Source of the DNA: Lactifluus volemus
Taxonomy: Eukaryota > Basidiomycota > Agaricomycetes > Russulales > Russulaceae
NCBI GenBank assembly: GCA_022376515.1
Contig: WTXI01000024.1
Span: 248,001-312,000, forward strand
Reading direction: 5' to 3'
DNA length: 64,000 nucleotides
In this document: piece after piece, positions 45,331 to 57,163 of the stretch
Numbering within the stretch: position 1 is the first letter of the stretch
How the letters are laid out: each line of letters begins with the position of its first letter
Notes under the pieces: generated by a model
Told to the model about the DNA's origin: nothing
The model's database searches: none
Seen by the model: the letters and a program-made list of their open reading frames with translations, nothing else
Program-made: the position numbers and the translations under genes

Positions 45331-47480
45331 ACCGAGGGAAATGTGTGCGTTGGGGACCACTGCAGCCGCGATAAAATGCGGGGGCCTTTGAGAGGAAAAA
45401 GTGGGGAAGGGACGAGGGGACCCTGTTGTCATGATCTCTGATGCATGAACCTTTTAACGGTTAAGGCGCCTACACTGTTTCGGGGTTTTTTTACAAGCAT
45501 GACGGCGTGGGACGCCATAGCACCGCCTAAGGCAGTAACGTTCCAAGGCTGAATCCTGCTGCACTCTGGAAGCTAATAGAAAACAAGCCGAAGGGACACC
45601 AAGATTGGTCTCCGGACAGCTGATGGGCCCTCCCAGCTGTATGGATGTCATGACAAATTATGGTTTGCCCTGAACGCAATGCTCGGCTGCTGCTAAAACA
45701 AGGTCTATGGGCGCTTTCCTACAATATCGTGAGAATTGTCTGCCCTTTATTGACACTTGACAGAACATCTGTAGTGATGGATTGACTCTAAACAGCTCTG
45801 TAAAGGCTGTAAATCAGGGTCATCGCCACATAGTACCCATCTCTAGGATAATGTACCATTCAAAGTTAACTCGGTCACTTTCATATCTCTGATGGCAGCA
45901 TAAAAGCCACACTGTGTTCGTTGGGACTCATCGCCTAGGTTCGTATCAGGTTCACAAATGGTTTGTCCAATGGCAAAAGTCCGATAAGTCCACCTCAGTG
46001 GCAGTGGTGAACAAATAAAGAATCCTAAGATGCAGGAAGGGTCCAAGTCTGCCCAAAGTTGACACTGACTCGACAGCATAAGGGTCGTCATGACGCGTGT
46101 CGGAGGTTATCGTATGCGCTTGGACGACAGACAGCGTGACGTGTCAGTCGATGGACATCAGTAAACCTAGCCAAACCTTTTTTCGGCTTGCTCAAGCTTG
46201 CTCAAGATTGAGCAAGCTTGAGCAAGCTTGAAAGGACACAAAATAGCAAAAGTTCAAAAGGAACCTAAAATTACCCCAAAAGTTGTTTCTGCTGTATTTT
46301 CAAAAGTAAAAAAGGTGAAAATACAGTGTTTTTACAGGCATTCTGTGGTATAAATAAAGTCAACTTTTTCACTTTTCCACTTTTCCACTTGCAGAAGTGA
46401 AAAAGTGAGAAAGTTTTTGCACCATTTACTGATGGAGGCACTGCACTCGCTCATTCGTACCTGATTGAATTCATAAATCCTATCGGCCTATTGGGTCATT
46501 TTCTCGTATCCTACCTTCAACTCGATCGTTTGGTGACTCGACAACTTGTTTCCGGGTTGTGCAGTGTCTCGGGACCTAAGGAGAAAACTGGACATAAATT
46601 CAGGATACGGCCCATGACAGTGCCATCGTCGATTCGTCGTTGTTCATTGACACAGAATTCAAGCGGGTAAAATGTCACTCGCGGAAATCGCTCGTCGAAC
46701 TCACCACGTCAACCAACAGGGGTACCCCATGCTCCACACCTATCCCGAAAATTCGCCAAGGGGCCGAGCCGCTTGAAATGCGAACTCCAAGCGGCACCAA
46801 CGTCCGTGAAGAGGAAGAACACGGTATTCATAGAGGGCCCAGGATGGTCGAGAATCGACGGCAATACACGGTCAAGCTTCTGCAGAGAAGAGGATGCGGT
46901 CGATAGCGTCGCAACGTTATGCACTTCAATTGTCGTATTGACCACCGCTGGCATGCTGCCCAAGGCCCAGCGCAGGCCCACCTGCCAGGCTCAGGGCCGC
47001 CGCTCAAGTGAAGTGAGACACTGGCAAAGAAAGTGTAGCCTGAAGTGTCGTTCAGCAGGATTAGTGCTTGACAACGCCAACTTTGGTCGCCTATCTCCTC
47101 AAGCCTTAAGGTCGATTTCAATGCCCCTGGGGACCAAAGATTTGAGACGCAATCGAACAGTTGCAGGAGGTCCAGGTACGGGACAACCCCCGAACTGCGA
47201 AACGATCAGCACGAATTTAGCAATTTATCCCATCTGTACCCAAGGTCTACATTCAGAGCCCAAAAAAAGAAAGTGCTGGAACGAAGTACAAACACGTAGC
47301 GACGAAATAATAATTTACTGCAATGGCAAAATTCCAGTGGTTGAAAGGAATTGAGAGCGCTGCATCAAGCAAGAGCACTGCGATAGTTGATAGCGCAGAA
47401 AGCGAAAATGAATGTGAACATATGAAGGGGGGAGCTTTCAAAGGTACAAAAAGACGCATATGAATGCGCCTCATGCACCG
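45331..47480. other. Intergenic with a hairpin cluster, no gene recognised
   Basis: About 2.1 kb between dead copy D and transporter E. Open frames at 46640-46906 and 46773-47354 have no family features or usable splice structure. The notable content is three hairpins within 235 bp at 46186-46420 (separate entry). Confidence 0.5.
46186..46420. repeat. Cluster of three hairpins (foldback-like)
   Basis: (1) 46186-46205 and 46208-46227 are perfect 20 bp inverted repeats (GCTTGCTCAAGCTTGCTCAA) with a 2 bp spacer. (2) 46292-46302 and 46316-46326 are perfect 11 bp inverted repeats (CTGTATTTTCA). (3) 46363-46390 and 46394-46417 are imperfect arms of CACTTTTCC / GAAAAAGTG words. No target duplication was found. 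It could be a foldback element or remains of one. Confidence 0.6.
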
Positions 47481-49660
47481 TTATGGCGTCACCTTTCGCA
47501 GGACAATGCCGTTACGCAATTCGATCTGATTGGCACCTAGATGCAACACAAATGGTCAGTGAGATTGCCCTTGGCTCGAGTTGATTTTCGGGCACCTCGG
47601 ATGAATCCTTTTTGATTTTCATTAGACAACTCCTCGAGGGACCGACCCCGCGTTTCGGGCAGCAGTGCTGTAGACGCGACCCCCGTTAACATCACGAAAC
47701 CAAAGATTTTAAGGCTGAGGGGATGTTGAACTGAGATCCATGACTACAATTTAACGCAAAACGCACATAGTTTCGATGGCACCACCCTTCCGGTAGAAAA
47801 TAACTTGTGCAACGATGGCGCCAAGTTTACCAGCTGCTGCTGAGAGTCCATGACCAGTGGAGCGATATCGCGTAGGGAAGACCTCTCCAGGTATGACAAA
47901 CGTAGTAACATTTGGACCAAAATTTTGAAAAAAATTTGCGAGGCAGTAGAGGAAGAACAAAATCTTTGTTTTCCAGATCGTTTGGGTGAAATTTTGAAAC
48001 TCAAAGCCTAAGTAAAGTTAAGCAGTCTGAGAGTCAAAAGACAGTCATTGAGACGCACCCATTATGAGGAAGAGCGCGGAGAGAATGAAGAATCCCATGA
48101 ACTGGATTGGTTTGCGTCCCCAAGAGTCGATGACAAGGAACGAAGCCAGATAACCGGGCAAGAGAGCACCAGCCACAACGATCATCGTGTACACGGTGAC
48201 GTTGTGGAGGTGGGAAAATATACCAGGTACCCCAACGCCCTCGCCGGTACTCAATCCCAAATTGGCGAGCATAGTTTCCGTGAAGACTTTGGATGAGTTG
48301 AGACCGAGGCCATAGAACGCGATCTGGTACGAGTCACGTTAGATTTTCTTCTTTCGATTGTAAACATCATCCTTACGTCAAGTGCAAACCAGGAGTACGC
48401 TGTACCAAGGAGCACACGAGCATTCTTCCACTGACCGAAATAGTTCCTGAAATCACGGAGGCTTGCGGTCGGCGCATCTGTGCGCTCTGTGGATGCCTCA
48501 GGGTCCATGCGCCAGACTCCAGGTGTCACACCATTGGCAGATAATACCGCTTCAATATTTCGACAGGCCTTCTTCACGTTACGCTCAACATCCATGGTGA
48601 AGCGGGGTGTTTCCGGAACTGTAAGTCGGAAGTAGAGAGCGATAACGCCTGGGACACATCCCGCACCAACAAGGATCCGCCAACAGTAGTCGATATGATA
48701 AAGGTCTGTCGACGGGTCGCGCAGGATGGCTTTCTCAAAGATCGAGATGGTGACCAATGCCACAATTGTGGAGGCTGGCAGGCGTAAGCATAAAGCTGAC
48801 AATGCAAAGGTGACTTCATACCAAGATACCCCCAGCCTTGTGAAGCGAAGACAGCTGTCATGAGGCGACCACGAGATCGTGTGGATGCAAATTCGGACGA
48901 TATAATAGCGCTAAGAGGGTAGTCTCCACCGATGCCTACGCCCATCAAAAATCGCAAAAGCATGAGGACAGCGATAATGTTGACTGTAGGCCCGGATCCT
49001 GCTATGGCCTGGGCGAATGTGCTAGTGATGATAATCATCAACTCAATTCCGTCTGCACAAATCACGTGAGCGTAGGACACCACATTTTATCCGTTCTCGC
49101 TTACACATCCGTTTGCGACCAACGACGTCTGCCAGCCATCCAAAGAGAACTTGGCCTATCAAGTTGCCTAACGGTGATGCGGCCTTGAGACCAAATTCGA
49201 GACCTGAGCCTATACGGTTATTCTTTTGTCAGAAAGTGGCCATCATCGGCAAGCGGGTAAAACCTGCCTACGCACTCTCGCCATAGATAGAGCTAAGCAT
49301 GATAGCAACAATGTTGATAGTGAAGACGTCGTAGCTAAGAGCAATCTGTCATTGACGACGTCAACTTCTGATACGTCTATACTGACGCGTCAGTAAAGAA
49401 GCCTGTTCCTGCCACTAGCAACACTTTGACGTGAAAGAGCCTACAACCCGAGCTGTGATACTACACCCAAAGCGAGGTAAGAACACTTACGAAAACGGTG
49501 CCTTATCCACCTTCTCGAGAGCAACCGCGCGGCTTTTGTTCAGTGCAGAGGCATGTTGGTTAATGCCTCCGTCTGAGCTAGGGAGGGGGGGATATTTATT
49601 TAATGTAACGGTACCATGTGAACCAGAATATTCGAGGCTAGGGAGGGAGTGGAGACTCAT
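47481..49660 (-). CDS. PHO84-type MFS phosphate transporter E
   Basis: About eight exons. Order of segments: [185 protein letters not shown] and the tail [12 protein letters not shown] before TAA 47481. The family signature GGDYPLSA, the A-loop GRKRM and the second-half GRKP are all intact. These are plasma-membrane H+/phosphate symporters with 12 membrane helices. Start choice is weak: the nearest in-frame ATG is 49660, about 40 residues further out than expected. I see no stop or frame break, so I take it as functional. Confidence 0.87.
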
Positions 49661-51665
49661 AGTATACCATGGGGTAACAACCAGGGGACAAAGTGTTGAG
49701 AAGACTATGGCGCTTGCTGCGAGTGGCTTTAAAGATTTCTTACAGGCTTTTGATGGTAGCGTGCCGTTATCAGCGGATCCAGAAAACCACGAGCTCGTAG
49801 GATCAACGACGAACGTGTCCAGGAGCGCCCTGTGGATTACAGAAGAGACGTCGATCCGACTTGACGGCATATTACATGGGAACACCCAAGAAACAGCCGA
49901 TATTAGTTTTGACGTTCAAACGTGAGAGGAACAAGGCCCGACTTGTAGCATAGTTCGGGGTGCGAGTGGACTTCTGCCTGTTTGTCGATTTCCTAATGAA
50001 AATTAGTAGAAGACACGGACCTGCGCCACTTCGGAGAAGTTCGGACCCAGCGGCTCATATCAGGTCATAGGTTGTGCATAGCCCGCACCTATTTCAGAAA
50101 GCCCCCGGAGACGAGCTGGATGCAAATGAGCGCCAGAGTAGATCTTAACTCAGTGTGACTCACATGATATTAAAATTTGGGACCCAGAGGTAAAGGGCTG
50201 GAAGAAAGTACTGTGTGTGTGTGTGACTTTGAGAACACAATCGCCACTATCTAGGGGACCAGGGGTTGTGTTTATGATAGCCGTTGCCTACCATTACCAG
50301 GGGTCCAGGAGGAGTAACACGAGTTTTGCTATCTCTAAGTTACTCGGCTGGAAGAACTCGTAGTAAGTGCAACAAATGGGGGCCTGTGACAAGCGTGACA
50401 CGTGACGGTTTGTCCAGATCCGAGTGGCATGCCCGCTTTAGGCCAAACTCCCACAAGTCCCAATGCTCCAAGATCAGTCCCGGGGTCAATTGCTCGAAAA
50501 TTGTTCATGTGTAGCATGTGGAACAGTACACAGAGCGCCCCATCATACATCAGCCACAATTTATCGAATCCAACGCACGTCCGACTCGGACGCTTACTCA
50601 CCTTTTGGTCAAATTGATTTTGGATTCCGGGGGCTTCCTCCATTTTGTCCTCCTTTACGACGCTAGTGGCGCAGAACCGGGAAAGTTGAACTAACCATAA
50701 TTCGTTTGCGCAAGGGTGTCATGCGACCTGGGTGCAGCTGTCCTTTGTTACGGCCAATCCCGAACAGGGGAAAATTCCGTACAATTGACATAAAACCTAT
50801 GCACAGCCCTCGGTCTGTCCTCGGGGGCTTGGGTCGTTGATACGTTCACTTCTGATTTGACCCCAATAGAACCTCAGGCTCTCATGCAACACTCATCTTT
50901 GGATTGGTTGTTTCATATTGACGGCGTTCACAATCTGGTTCCTTTGCCTAGCCATGCCTTGCTTTCCTTCTATATGGGGAACTGGGGTTGCGCCTGCGCT
51001 GCGCCACCACAGGTTAATTTGGAGATGGGCATATCCGTGGTTCCTGTGGCTTACATGGTGGCTTCGAAAAAAACCCATTTCCCTGACGGCTTACCAAGAT
51101 CGTTCATGTTCGTTCCTGGCGACCCTCGCTAAAGAATTTCTGGGCGGCTCAAAGGATTGCCGATTGTTCCCCAAGCACTCTCCGGCCAGATCTGCTGCCT
51201 GTTCTTTTTCCCGCTTGCGTGAACGTCAGCGTTTCACCGTTGGCTATGACCATGTGGACAGAATACACCTCATTCTCGCCCATGGCTTCTTTTCTAGAGT
51301 AATAGCGTTATTAGGGGTGGTCGAAGCTTTAATTTGTCAATCCGCTTCGAGGTTTATGGCGCTCTGCGCACATGATCCTTGTCAATAACGACATGACGTT
51401 ATCTGCAATATGCTTGGCATGATCATGCATGAGCTCCAGGGCCTACAGCAATTTATTTTTTTCAGGAAGATTGCTTCCCACAAAGCCCCATGCAGCACCT
51501 TCATAGCAACAGTTGGCGAGGGTTCCACTAGTACGGTTTTAACCCTGACAGCTGTTGGAGGAGTACAGGTGCAGACTCCCACCGTTTGTCGCGTAGCGTT
51601 CAAAAATCAGATTGCATCCGAGTCGGACGCCATCGATCCAGACGTTCTCCATTTCTTACGCCATC

Positions 51666-51682
51666 GGGGGGGGGGGGGGGGG
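51666..51682. repeat. Run of 17 G
   Basis: An uninterrupted G tract on the plus strand. It could form a G-quadruplex, and its true length is uncertain because such runs are poorly sequenced. Confidence 0.7.
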
Positions 51683-51937
51683 CTGATCCATTCGTAAATT
51701 GCAATTGCATCAATTGCCCGCTCAGGGTCGACGGGCAAAGAATTCTTCTAGCTTATAGTCTCTGCCAGGAGCTGTGTCCCCCCTTCGGACCTGGCCTAGG
51801 GCGGGGTCTGGTAGTGGTCTAGTCTAATCTATTTCTTTCTAGTGGGGCCGACGGATTTGACCCCAGCGAGGGAATTTCGACAAGGGGGCGCAACGTCGAC
51901 TTCTCATGAATACATATCCAGTCAAGGTCATGCGACC

Positions 51938-52105
51938 GGGTGCCTCGGCCGATCGCAATAGTTAGGCTACAAAGAACGTGTGTCGGCCATTCCAAATGGT
52001 ATAGTCGGATGCTCGTGCACATTTGCGCCGGTAGTTGGCGTCAGAGCTCATTCACTAAAAAAACTAGATCGAGAAACAAAAACAAAAAAAAATTGGAAAC
52101 CCTCC
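51938..52105 (+). repeat. Dispersed A-tailed repeat, copy 1
   Basis: Matches 56377-56540 in the same orientation with scattered differences. Shared words include GCCTCGGCCGAT, AAAGAACGTGTGT, TAGTCGGATGCTCGTGCAC, GGTAGTTGGCGTCA and CTAAAAAAACT. It ends in an A-rich part (GAGAAACAAAAACAAAAAAAAA). I did not find tRNA-like A/B boxes. A short retroposed element or the 3' end of a longer one is possible. Confidence 0.7.
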
Positions 52106-52652
52106 TTTCAGGCACCTTTTTGAGCGAAAACGGCTCAAGTGAGTGAGATTTCGTCCTTGAAAGTTTAGTGTGCTGGCTATTTCTCCTGCGACCTAGACAC
52201 CATACCGTACTCAGTGTAATACTGTCGATAGGGTGCTGTAATTAGGATAACCTGAGCCTGGACCAGCGAATTAACCGTCTCTTTCTGAGCACAGCGAGGT
52301 GTGATATCCCATTTTACCTCCATCTGATTCTGCAATAGTACCATGGTGAAAAATAAAAGCAGGAGAAGTTGCCACGACGGTCGAGATGGTCCGAAGATTG
52401 GCCCTTTTATCTTTGCTGATTGGTTGGTACGGCACCAACCCAAAACCTTCATTTCACGCGGCTAGGTTGCGTAGAAGTGATGCGTTCGAATGTTAGATTC
52501 AGACGCTAAATCATCATTCAATTACGCAAAAAGCTACAAACAAACTAGCTTATAAATATACTAGACTCTGCATGGGTCGTGAGAACAAAGGGCATGAGAG
52601 AAAAGAGTAAGGAAGGCTCTGCCGTTATCGGGTACGGCGGCGCCAGGCAGTT

Positions 52653-54793
52653 TCAGGCTTCCGCTACAAGACCAGTAGTGTTGTCGACATGGACATCGCG
52701 AACACCTACAAAGGAAATTTGTTTCAGAATACTGCGCCGAATCGGAGTAAGAAGACAGATTGTACCCGACACGAATCCTGCCTGATCTTCGTTTGACAAG
52801 TCTTCCAGAGATTTTCCCTTGGTTTCCGGGATAAGCAGGGTGGAGAAAATTCCCGTCGCCATGAAGAAGGCTAAAATTTCGAGACTGTAGCGGACGGGTA
52901 TCAGGCACGATTTTTATAAAGGAAAGGATGGGGGAAGACATACATGTGATTAAGGAATTTGTTGGTGCCGCCAATATTTATCATCCGGGCGAAGCCGACC
53001 TGTGAAACGACGGCACCAAGCTTACCGCTTGCGGCGGAGATACCGTGCCCCGTGGACCGATATCGGGTGGGGAAAACCTCACCCGGCACAATGAAAGTAG
53101 TCGTGTTGGGGCCAAAGTTCTGGAAGAAGTTGGCGAGGCAGTATAGCACGACAAACCAGTTAGAGTCGCCCTTAGTTTTGGTTAACGCATGGAAACCAAA
53201 GCCTGACATAAAGAAGTTACAAAGCGAGGCCGAGACAATCTGTGAGAGCACATACCCATGATGACGAAAAGGCCAGTGAGGACAATGAAGCCCATCAGCT
53301 GTATCGGCTTACGTCCCCACGAGTCGATGAAAAGGAATGCAACCCAATAACCGGGGATAAGACCACCGACAGACAAGATGATGTTGCCAACGGAGATGTT
53401 GTGAAGAGTCTGATACACGCCAAGGGAGCCCTTCGAAACAGATGTGCCGAAACCAATGGTCGTAAGGACAATGGACGAATTCAGACCGAGACCATAGAAA
53501 GCGATCTGAATTCACACACGTCAGGGATAGTCCCCCCAAGAACATAACAAAATGACTTGCATCAAGAGCAAACCAGGAATACGCGGCACCAAAAAGGACC
53601 TTGAAGTTCTCCCATTTGCTAAAGAAGGCAACAAAGTCGCGGCGAGTGGCTTTGGGAGCGTCTACGCGCTGGACAACGGCATCGGGGTCGACATAGAAAC
53701 CTCCCGTCCTGATAACGTTATCGATGTCTTGAGTGGCCTGTTTGACATTGCGTTCGACATCCATGGTGAAACGAGGGGTTTCAGGAATGGTGAGCCGGAA
53801 GTAGAGGGCAATAACGCCGGGAATGCAGCCCAAACCGATAAGTAAACGCCAACAGTAATCGACGTGCTTGAGTACAGGAGCTGTGGTGAAGCTGTCATGG
53901 ATGATATGGTTCTTGAATGCGGACACGATGATGAGTGAGATAAGGGCGGCAGCTAGAGAACAAGGGTGTCGGGTTAGATTGGGTACGCTGCGGAAGGACG
54001 GACCGACGGACAGAACTGGCCCCAGCCTTGGAAAGCGAAGACAGCGGTCATGAGACGGCCTCGGGTCCTCGTAGCAGCAAACTCAGAGGTGATGACAGCA
54101 CTCAATGGGTAGTCTCCGCCTATGCCTACGCCCATGATAAACCGCCAGACGATGAGAGCACCGATGATACCGACGGTGGGACCTTGCCCGCTGATTGCCT
54201 GACCGAATGTGCCAATGATGATAATCATGAGCTCAATACCGTCTGGAAAGCACAAGCACGAGTGAGGACGAGCTGGTCTGTAAATTGAAGTAGAGATCCC
54301 ACTTACACATGCGCTTACGCCCAACGACATCAGCCAGCCACCCAAACAGTAACTGACCAACGAGTGTACCAATCGGGGTGGCGACTTTGACGCCAAGACT
54401 TTGATTAGTGTTTAACGAGTGATTCTTGCCATATACGTATCCCAGCATTTGCGCGGCGATGTTGATGGCAAAAATGTCATATCTAGTTGTTATCCACTGG
54501 TTTAGGTGGTCGACAAAGAACAGAAAGCTCATGGATCGCTCACGCATCCGTGAAGAAGCCGACGCCAGCGACTATGCAAACCTTGAAGTGGAACCATCTG
54601 CAACGCAAAGAAAAGGGCTCGATAAAGGAAAGATGAATTAAAATATAAAAAAAACTAACGCGAATCCAGCGTTATCGACCTCGGCAAGAGCATGCCTTCT
54701 CTGTTCGTCTAGCTCGCGAGCGGCGATCCCATGGAGGTGGTGATCTCCGACAGAGCTATGAGGAGTGCCCTTTTCTGGGAGAGCTTCAGTCAT
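52653..54793 (-). CDS. PHO84-type MFS phosphate transporter F
   Basis: About eight exons. ATG 54793 ([20 protein letters not shown] ... [13 protein letters not shown]), intron, [18 protein letters not shown], intron, [19 protein letters not shown]. Then come [107 protein letters not shown] and [20 protein letters not shown]. The end is [20 protein letters not shown], then [11 protein letters not shown] and TGA 52653. Both MFS loops and the GGDYPLSA signature are intact, as is PETKGKSLE, which the dead copies have lost. Role: H+-coupled phosphate uptake at the plasma membrane, inferred from family. A CACGTT word lies about 140 bp upstream of the ATG and might be a phosphate-control (Pho4-like) site. 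Confidence 0.92.
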
Positions 54794-55673
54794 GGGATAG
54801 CGTGGATGGCTTTAGTACCCGATATATGAAGGGGATGAAGCATCACTCAATCGATGAGAACAGTTCTTATATCTTCTGAGATGTCAATACCAGAAAGACA
54901 TCAACTGGGGTTACATCGAACCACGGTCCCTCGCACGTTCGTAAATAAATTTCATTTCAAACGCCAAGTTGCTGGTTTCCACTCTCCCACCTCCACCTGA
55001 TATCTCTTTTGGCCCGAGATGAGATCGGCTCGTTTCAAGATCCGTCACAGGTAATCTCACTTCCCTCCTCTACTTTTGCAACATGGATACATCCGTTCCC
55101 AGTTTCAGAAATAGCCAGTGACACCTCTCTCTGCCAATGCAGTCAAAATCAAGGTATAGAGATACGCAGTCTTCTTCCCACGCAGAATATTCCCAGGAAT
55201 CGGACCGACATCGAACCTGGAGCAAGCTCCACTTGTCACTGGTCCATTTTTTTTGGTGCCGAGATGTTGTGCGTACCTTGCGACTAGTCTAATGTCAATC
55301 AATTCTTCGGCATGAAAAAACCAGGATTTACTAAATACCCACGCACAAACAGGTACTGTTTGTAGCACATGGTGGGTCCTGTGGCACTAGAAGCAGACAG
55401 GTCAAACTAAATGACCACATGAACAATATGCCGGCTAACATTAGAGCCTGAGAGCGTCAGCTGGTGCTCACACTCCACGAATGAGCGGTGGTCCCTTGAA
55501 CTTGAAGACTATCCATTGTAAATCTTGATATACAAACGTGATGCGAAAAATAATAACAAATCCGCCAAAAAATGGCCGCCGCTGGCGCTGACACATGTCA
55601 CACGTGCTCTCGTTTTCAGAAATTGGATTTCCTGCCGCGGCTGCAATACGGTCTTTATTCGTCCGAGATATTC
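54794..55673. other. Intergenic between divergent genes
   Basis: About 880 bp holding the promoters of transporter F and the LYR gene. A CACGTT word lies near 54934. Upstream of the LYR gene there are CACATGTC and CACACGTGC words at about 55592-55607. No gene or clear TATA box seen. Confidence 0.5.
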
Positions 55674-56118
55674 ATGGCTTCAACCAGACACCGTGTCCTC
55701 GCCCTTTACAAAGAGCTGCACCGTCTCGGTCGGGATTACCCGGATCCCAAGTAAGCAACCATGCCTCTTGGGAGTCGTACTGAACGGAGAGACTCACCTT
55801 AGTCTCAGTTACGATTTCAATGGCCGCATAAGACGCATGTTCGAAAGTTCGTTATCAGATTTTGAGGTTCACACCGGGGTTCTCATCATATCAGAGAACC
55901 GTGGTCTCACAGATTCCGCCAAGATTGAACAGGCGTTGCGCTTCGGGGAGTACATCAAGAATGGTACGCACCCGACCTCACTCGTATTTTTAAGTCACTC
56001 TTCCTAGATTTTTTCAAACCTCTCATTTCACATGCAAATGTCAGAAACACTCGCTCTATATTCTCTTCGCAAATACCGCTATCTGAAGCAGCGCTACGAC
56101 CACACAAGTGGTAACTGA
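55674..56118 (+). CDS. LYR-motif protein, ETFRF1/LYRM5-like
   Basis: Four short exons. ATG 55674 (MASTRHRVLALYKELHRLG, with RDYPDP at the exon end), intron GTAAGC...CTCAG, YDFNGRIRRMFE, intron, RGLTDSAKIEQALRFGEYIK, intron ending TGTCAG, then ETLALYSLRKYRYLKQRYDH and TGA 56116-56118. Length about 85 residues. The Leu-Tyr-Lys of ALYKEL takes the LYR position. The C-terminal ALYSLRKYRxxKQRY is diagnostic of ETFRF1 (LYRM5), a small mitochondrial protein that deflavinates the electron-transferring flavoprotein in animals. In fungi it probably works with the mitochondrial acyl carrier protein as other LYR proteins do. All introns keep phase, so the gene looks intact. Confidence 0.88.
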
Positions 56119-57163
56119 AAGGAAAGAAGTTGCCGGCTCATCTCCCTTTCAGTTCTCCCGAGTCCCGCCGCAATCGGAACGAACACCCGTGCCTCGTGGG
56201 GTATCGGCGGTGTGGACGCTACCCCGTCGGTTCGTCGTAATACCTACCCGAGGTAAAACGTCGAGCAGTGTATTGGAAAAGATGAGGAAATCGATCCAGA
56301 GATCATTATCATCGCAAAAAGTGGTATCGTTTAGGGCAGGCACAAAATCTATAATCAGTCCTTCTTGCCCCTCATCGGGCGCCTCGGCCGATTACGATAG
56401 TTAGGGTTATAAAGAACGTGTGTGGGCCGTTCCAAATGGTTTAGTCGGATGCTCGTGCACGTTTGCGGTAGTTGGCGTCACAGCTCATTTACTAAAAAAA
56501 CTGGAAAACGAGAAAAAATAAATAAATTGGGAAACCCCTCGGACATTAGCGGTGCCGACTCACGTCCTTCTAACCGCATACAACACGCAGTTGATAGACA
56601 TCATCGCTTCTAATGGCGTACTGTATGGTTACGGTAGCAAACAGTATTCACCTGCTGCTAGGTTATTAGTGATTAGCGGGTGATAGCGACAAGGCCCGAG
56701 GCCGAGGCCGAGCACACAGCTGAGTTGGATACCCTCATCATTACCTCAGACCCTGCTGCGCTGCCACTTCCAGAAAACCAGCTTTTGAAAAGTTGTCGGA
56801 CGATGTGACAAGTACACATCAGTCAGCGCCGAAGATAAGGCTGTCCGTGAGAAAGAAATGAAAAGTTCCGGAAAACCGATCTACGATTGGCTTAACCAAC
56901 TTAATAAAACGCAGACAGCCTGTTTTACCTGCTTTTCGATCGATAGGCGGATTTTCTTCGGTTCGGATCGGACTTTGCGGTTCGTCCGCACCGCGGTCAT
57001 CATTCTACTGCAAGCAGTCGCTCCTCAGTTTCATTTGCGATATGAGCGCGCACGTAGTGCCAAGGAGGTTTTAACCATTTATGTACGCCTCCCCTGCAAC
57101 TCCCGACTCGAGCTAGAGCCAATGGAATGACGCAAACGTCTTGACCCCTTGAAAACGAGCCCG
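56119..57163. other. Intergenic with one dispersed repeat
   Basis: About 1 kb between the LYR gene and the convergent CDC16 gene. It holds repeat copy 2 (56377-56540). The remaining open frames (for example 56858-57130) show no family features. Confidence 0.5.
56377..56540 (+). repeat. Dispersed A-tailed repeat, copy 2
   Basis: Second copy of the repeat described at 51938-52105, same orientation, 4.4 kb away. It ends GAAAAAATAAATAAATTGGG. Confidence 0.7.

Larger units (their letters stand above)
49661..52652. other. Long intergenic stretch, repeats only
   Basis: About 3 kb between transporters E and F. It includes the E upstream region with an AACGTG word near 49816 (a possible Pho4-type site, weak). 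It also holds a run of 17 G at 51666-51682 and one copy of a dispersed A-tailed repeat at 51938-52105. Open frames (for example 50857-51132, 50918-51388) show no family features. Confidence 0.5.

Noticed and set aside
46773..47354. Plus-strand open frame of 193 codons
   Set aside because: No recognisable domain, odd composition, and no ATG context or splice pattern like the neighbouring genes.
50857..51388. Overlapping plus-strand open frames of 91 and 156 codons
   Set aside because: No family features in either; overlapping frames in non-repetitive intergenic DNA are expected by chance.
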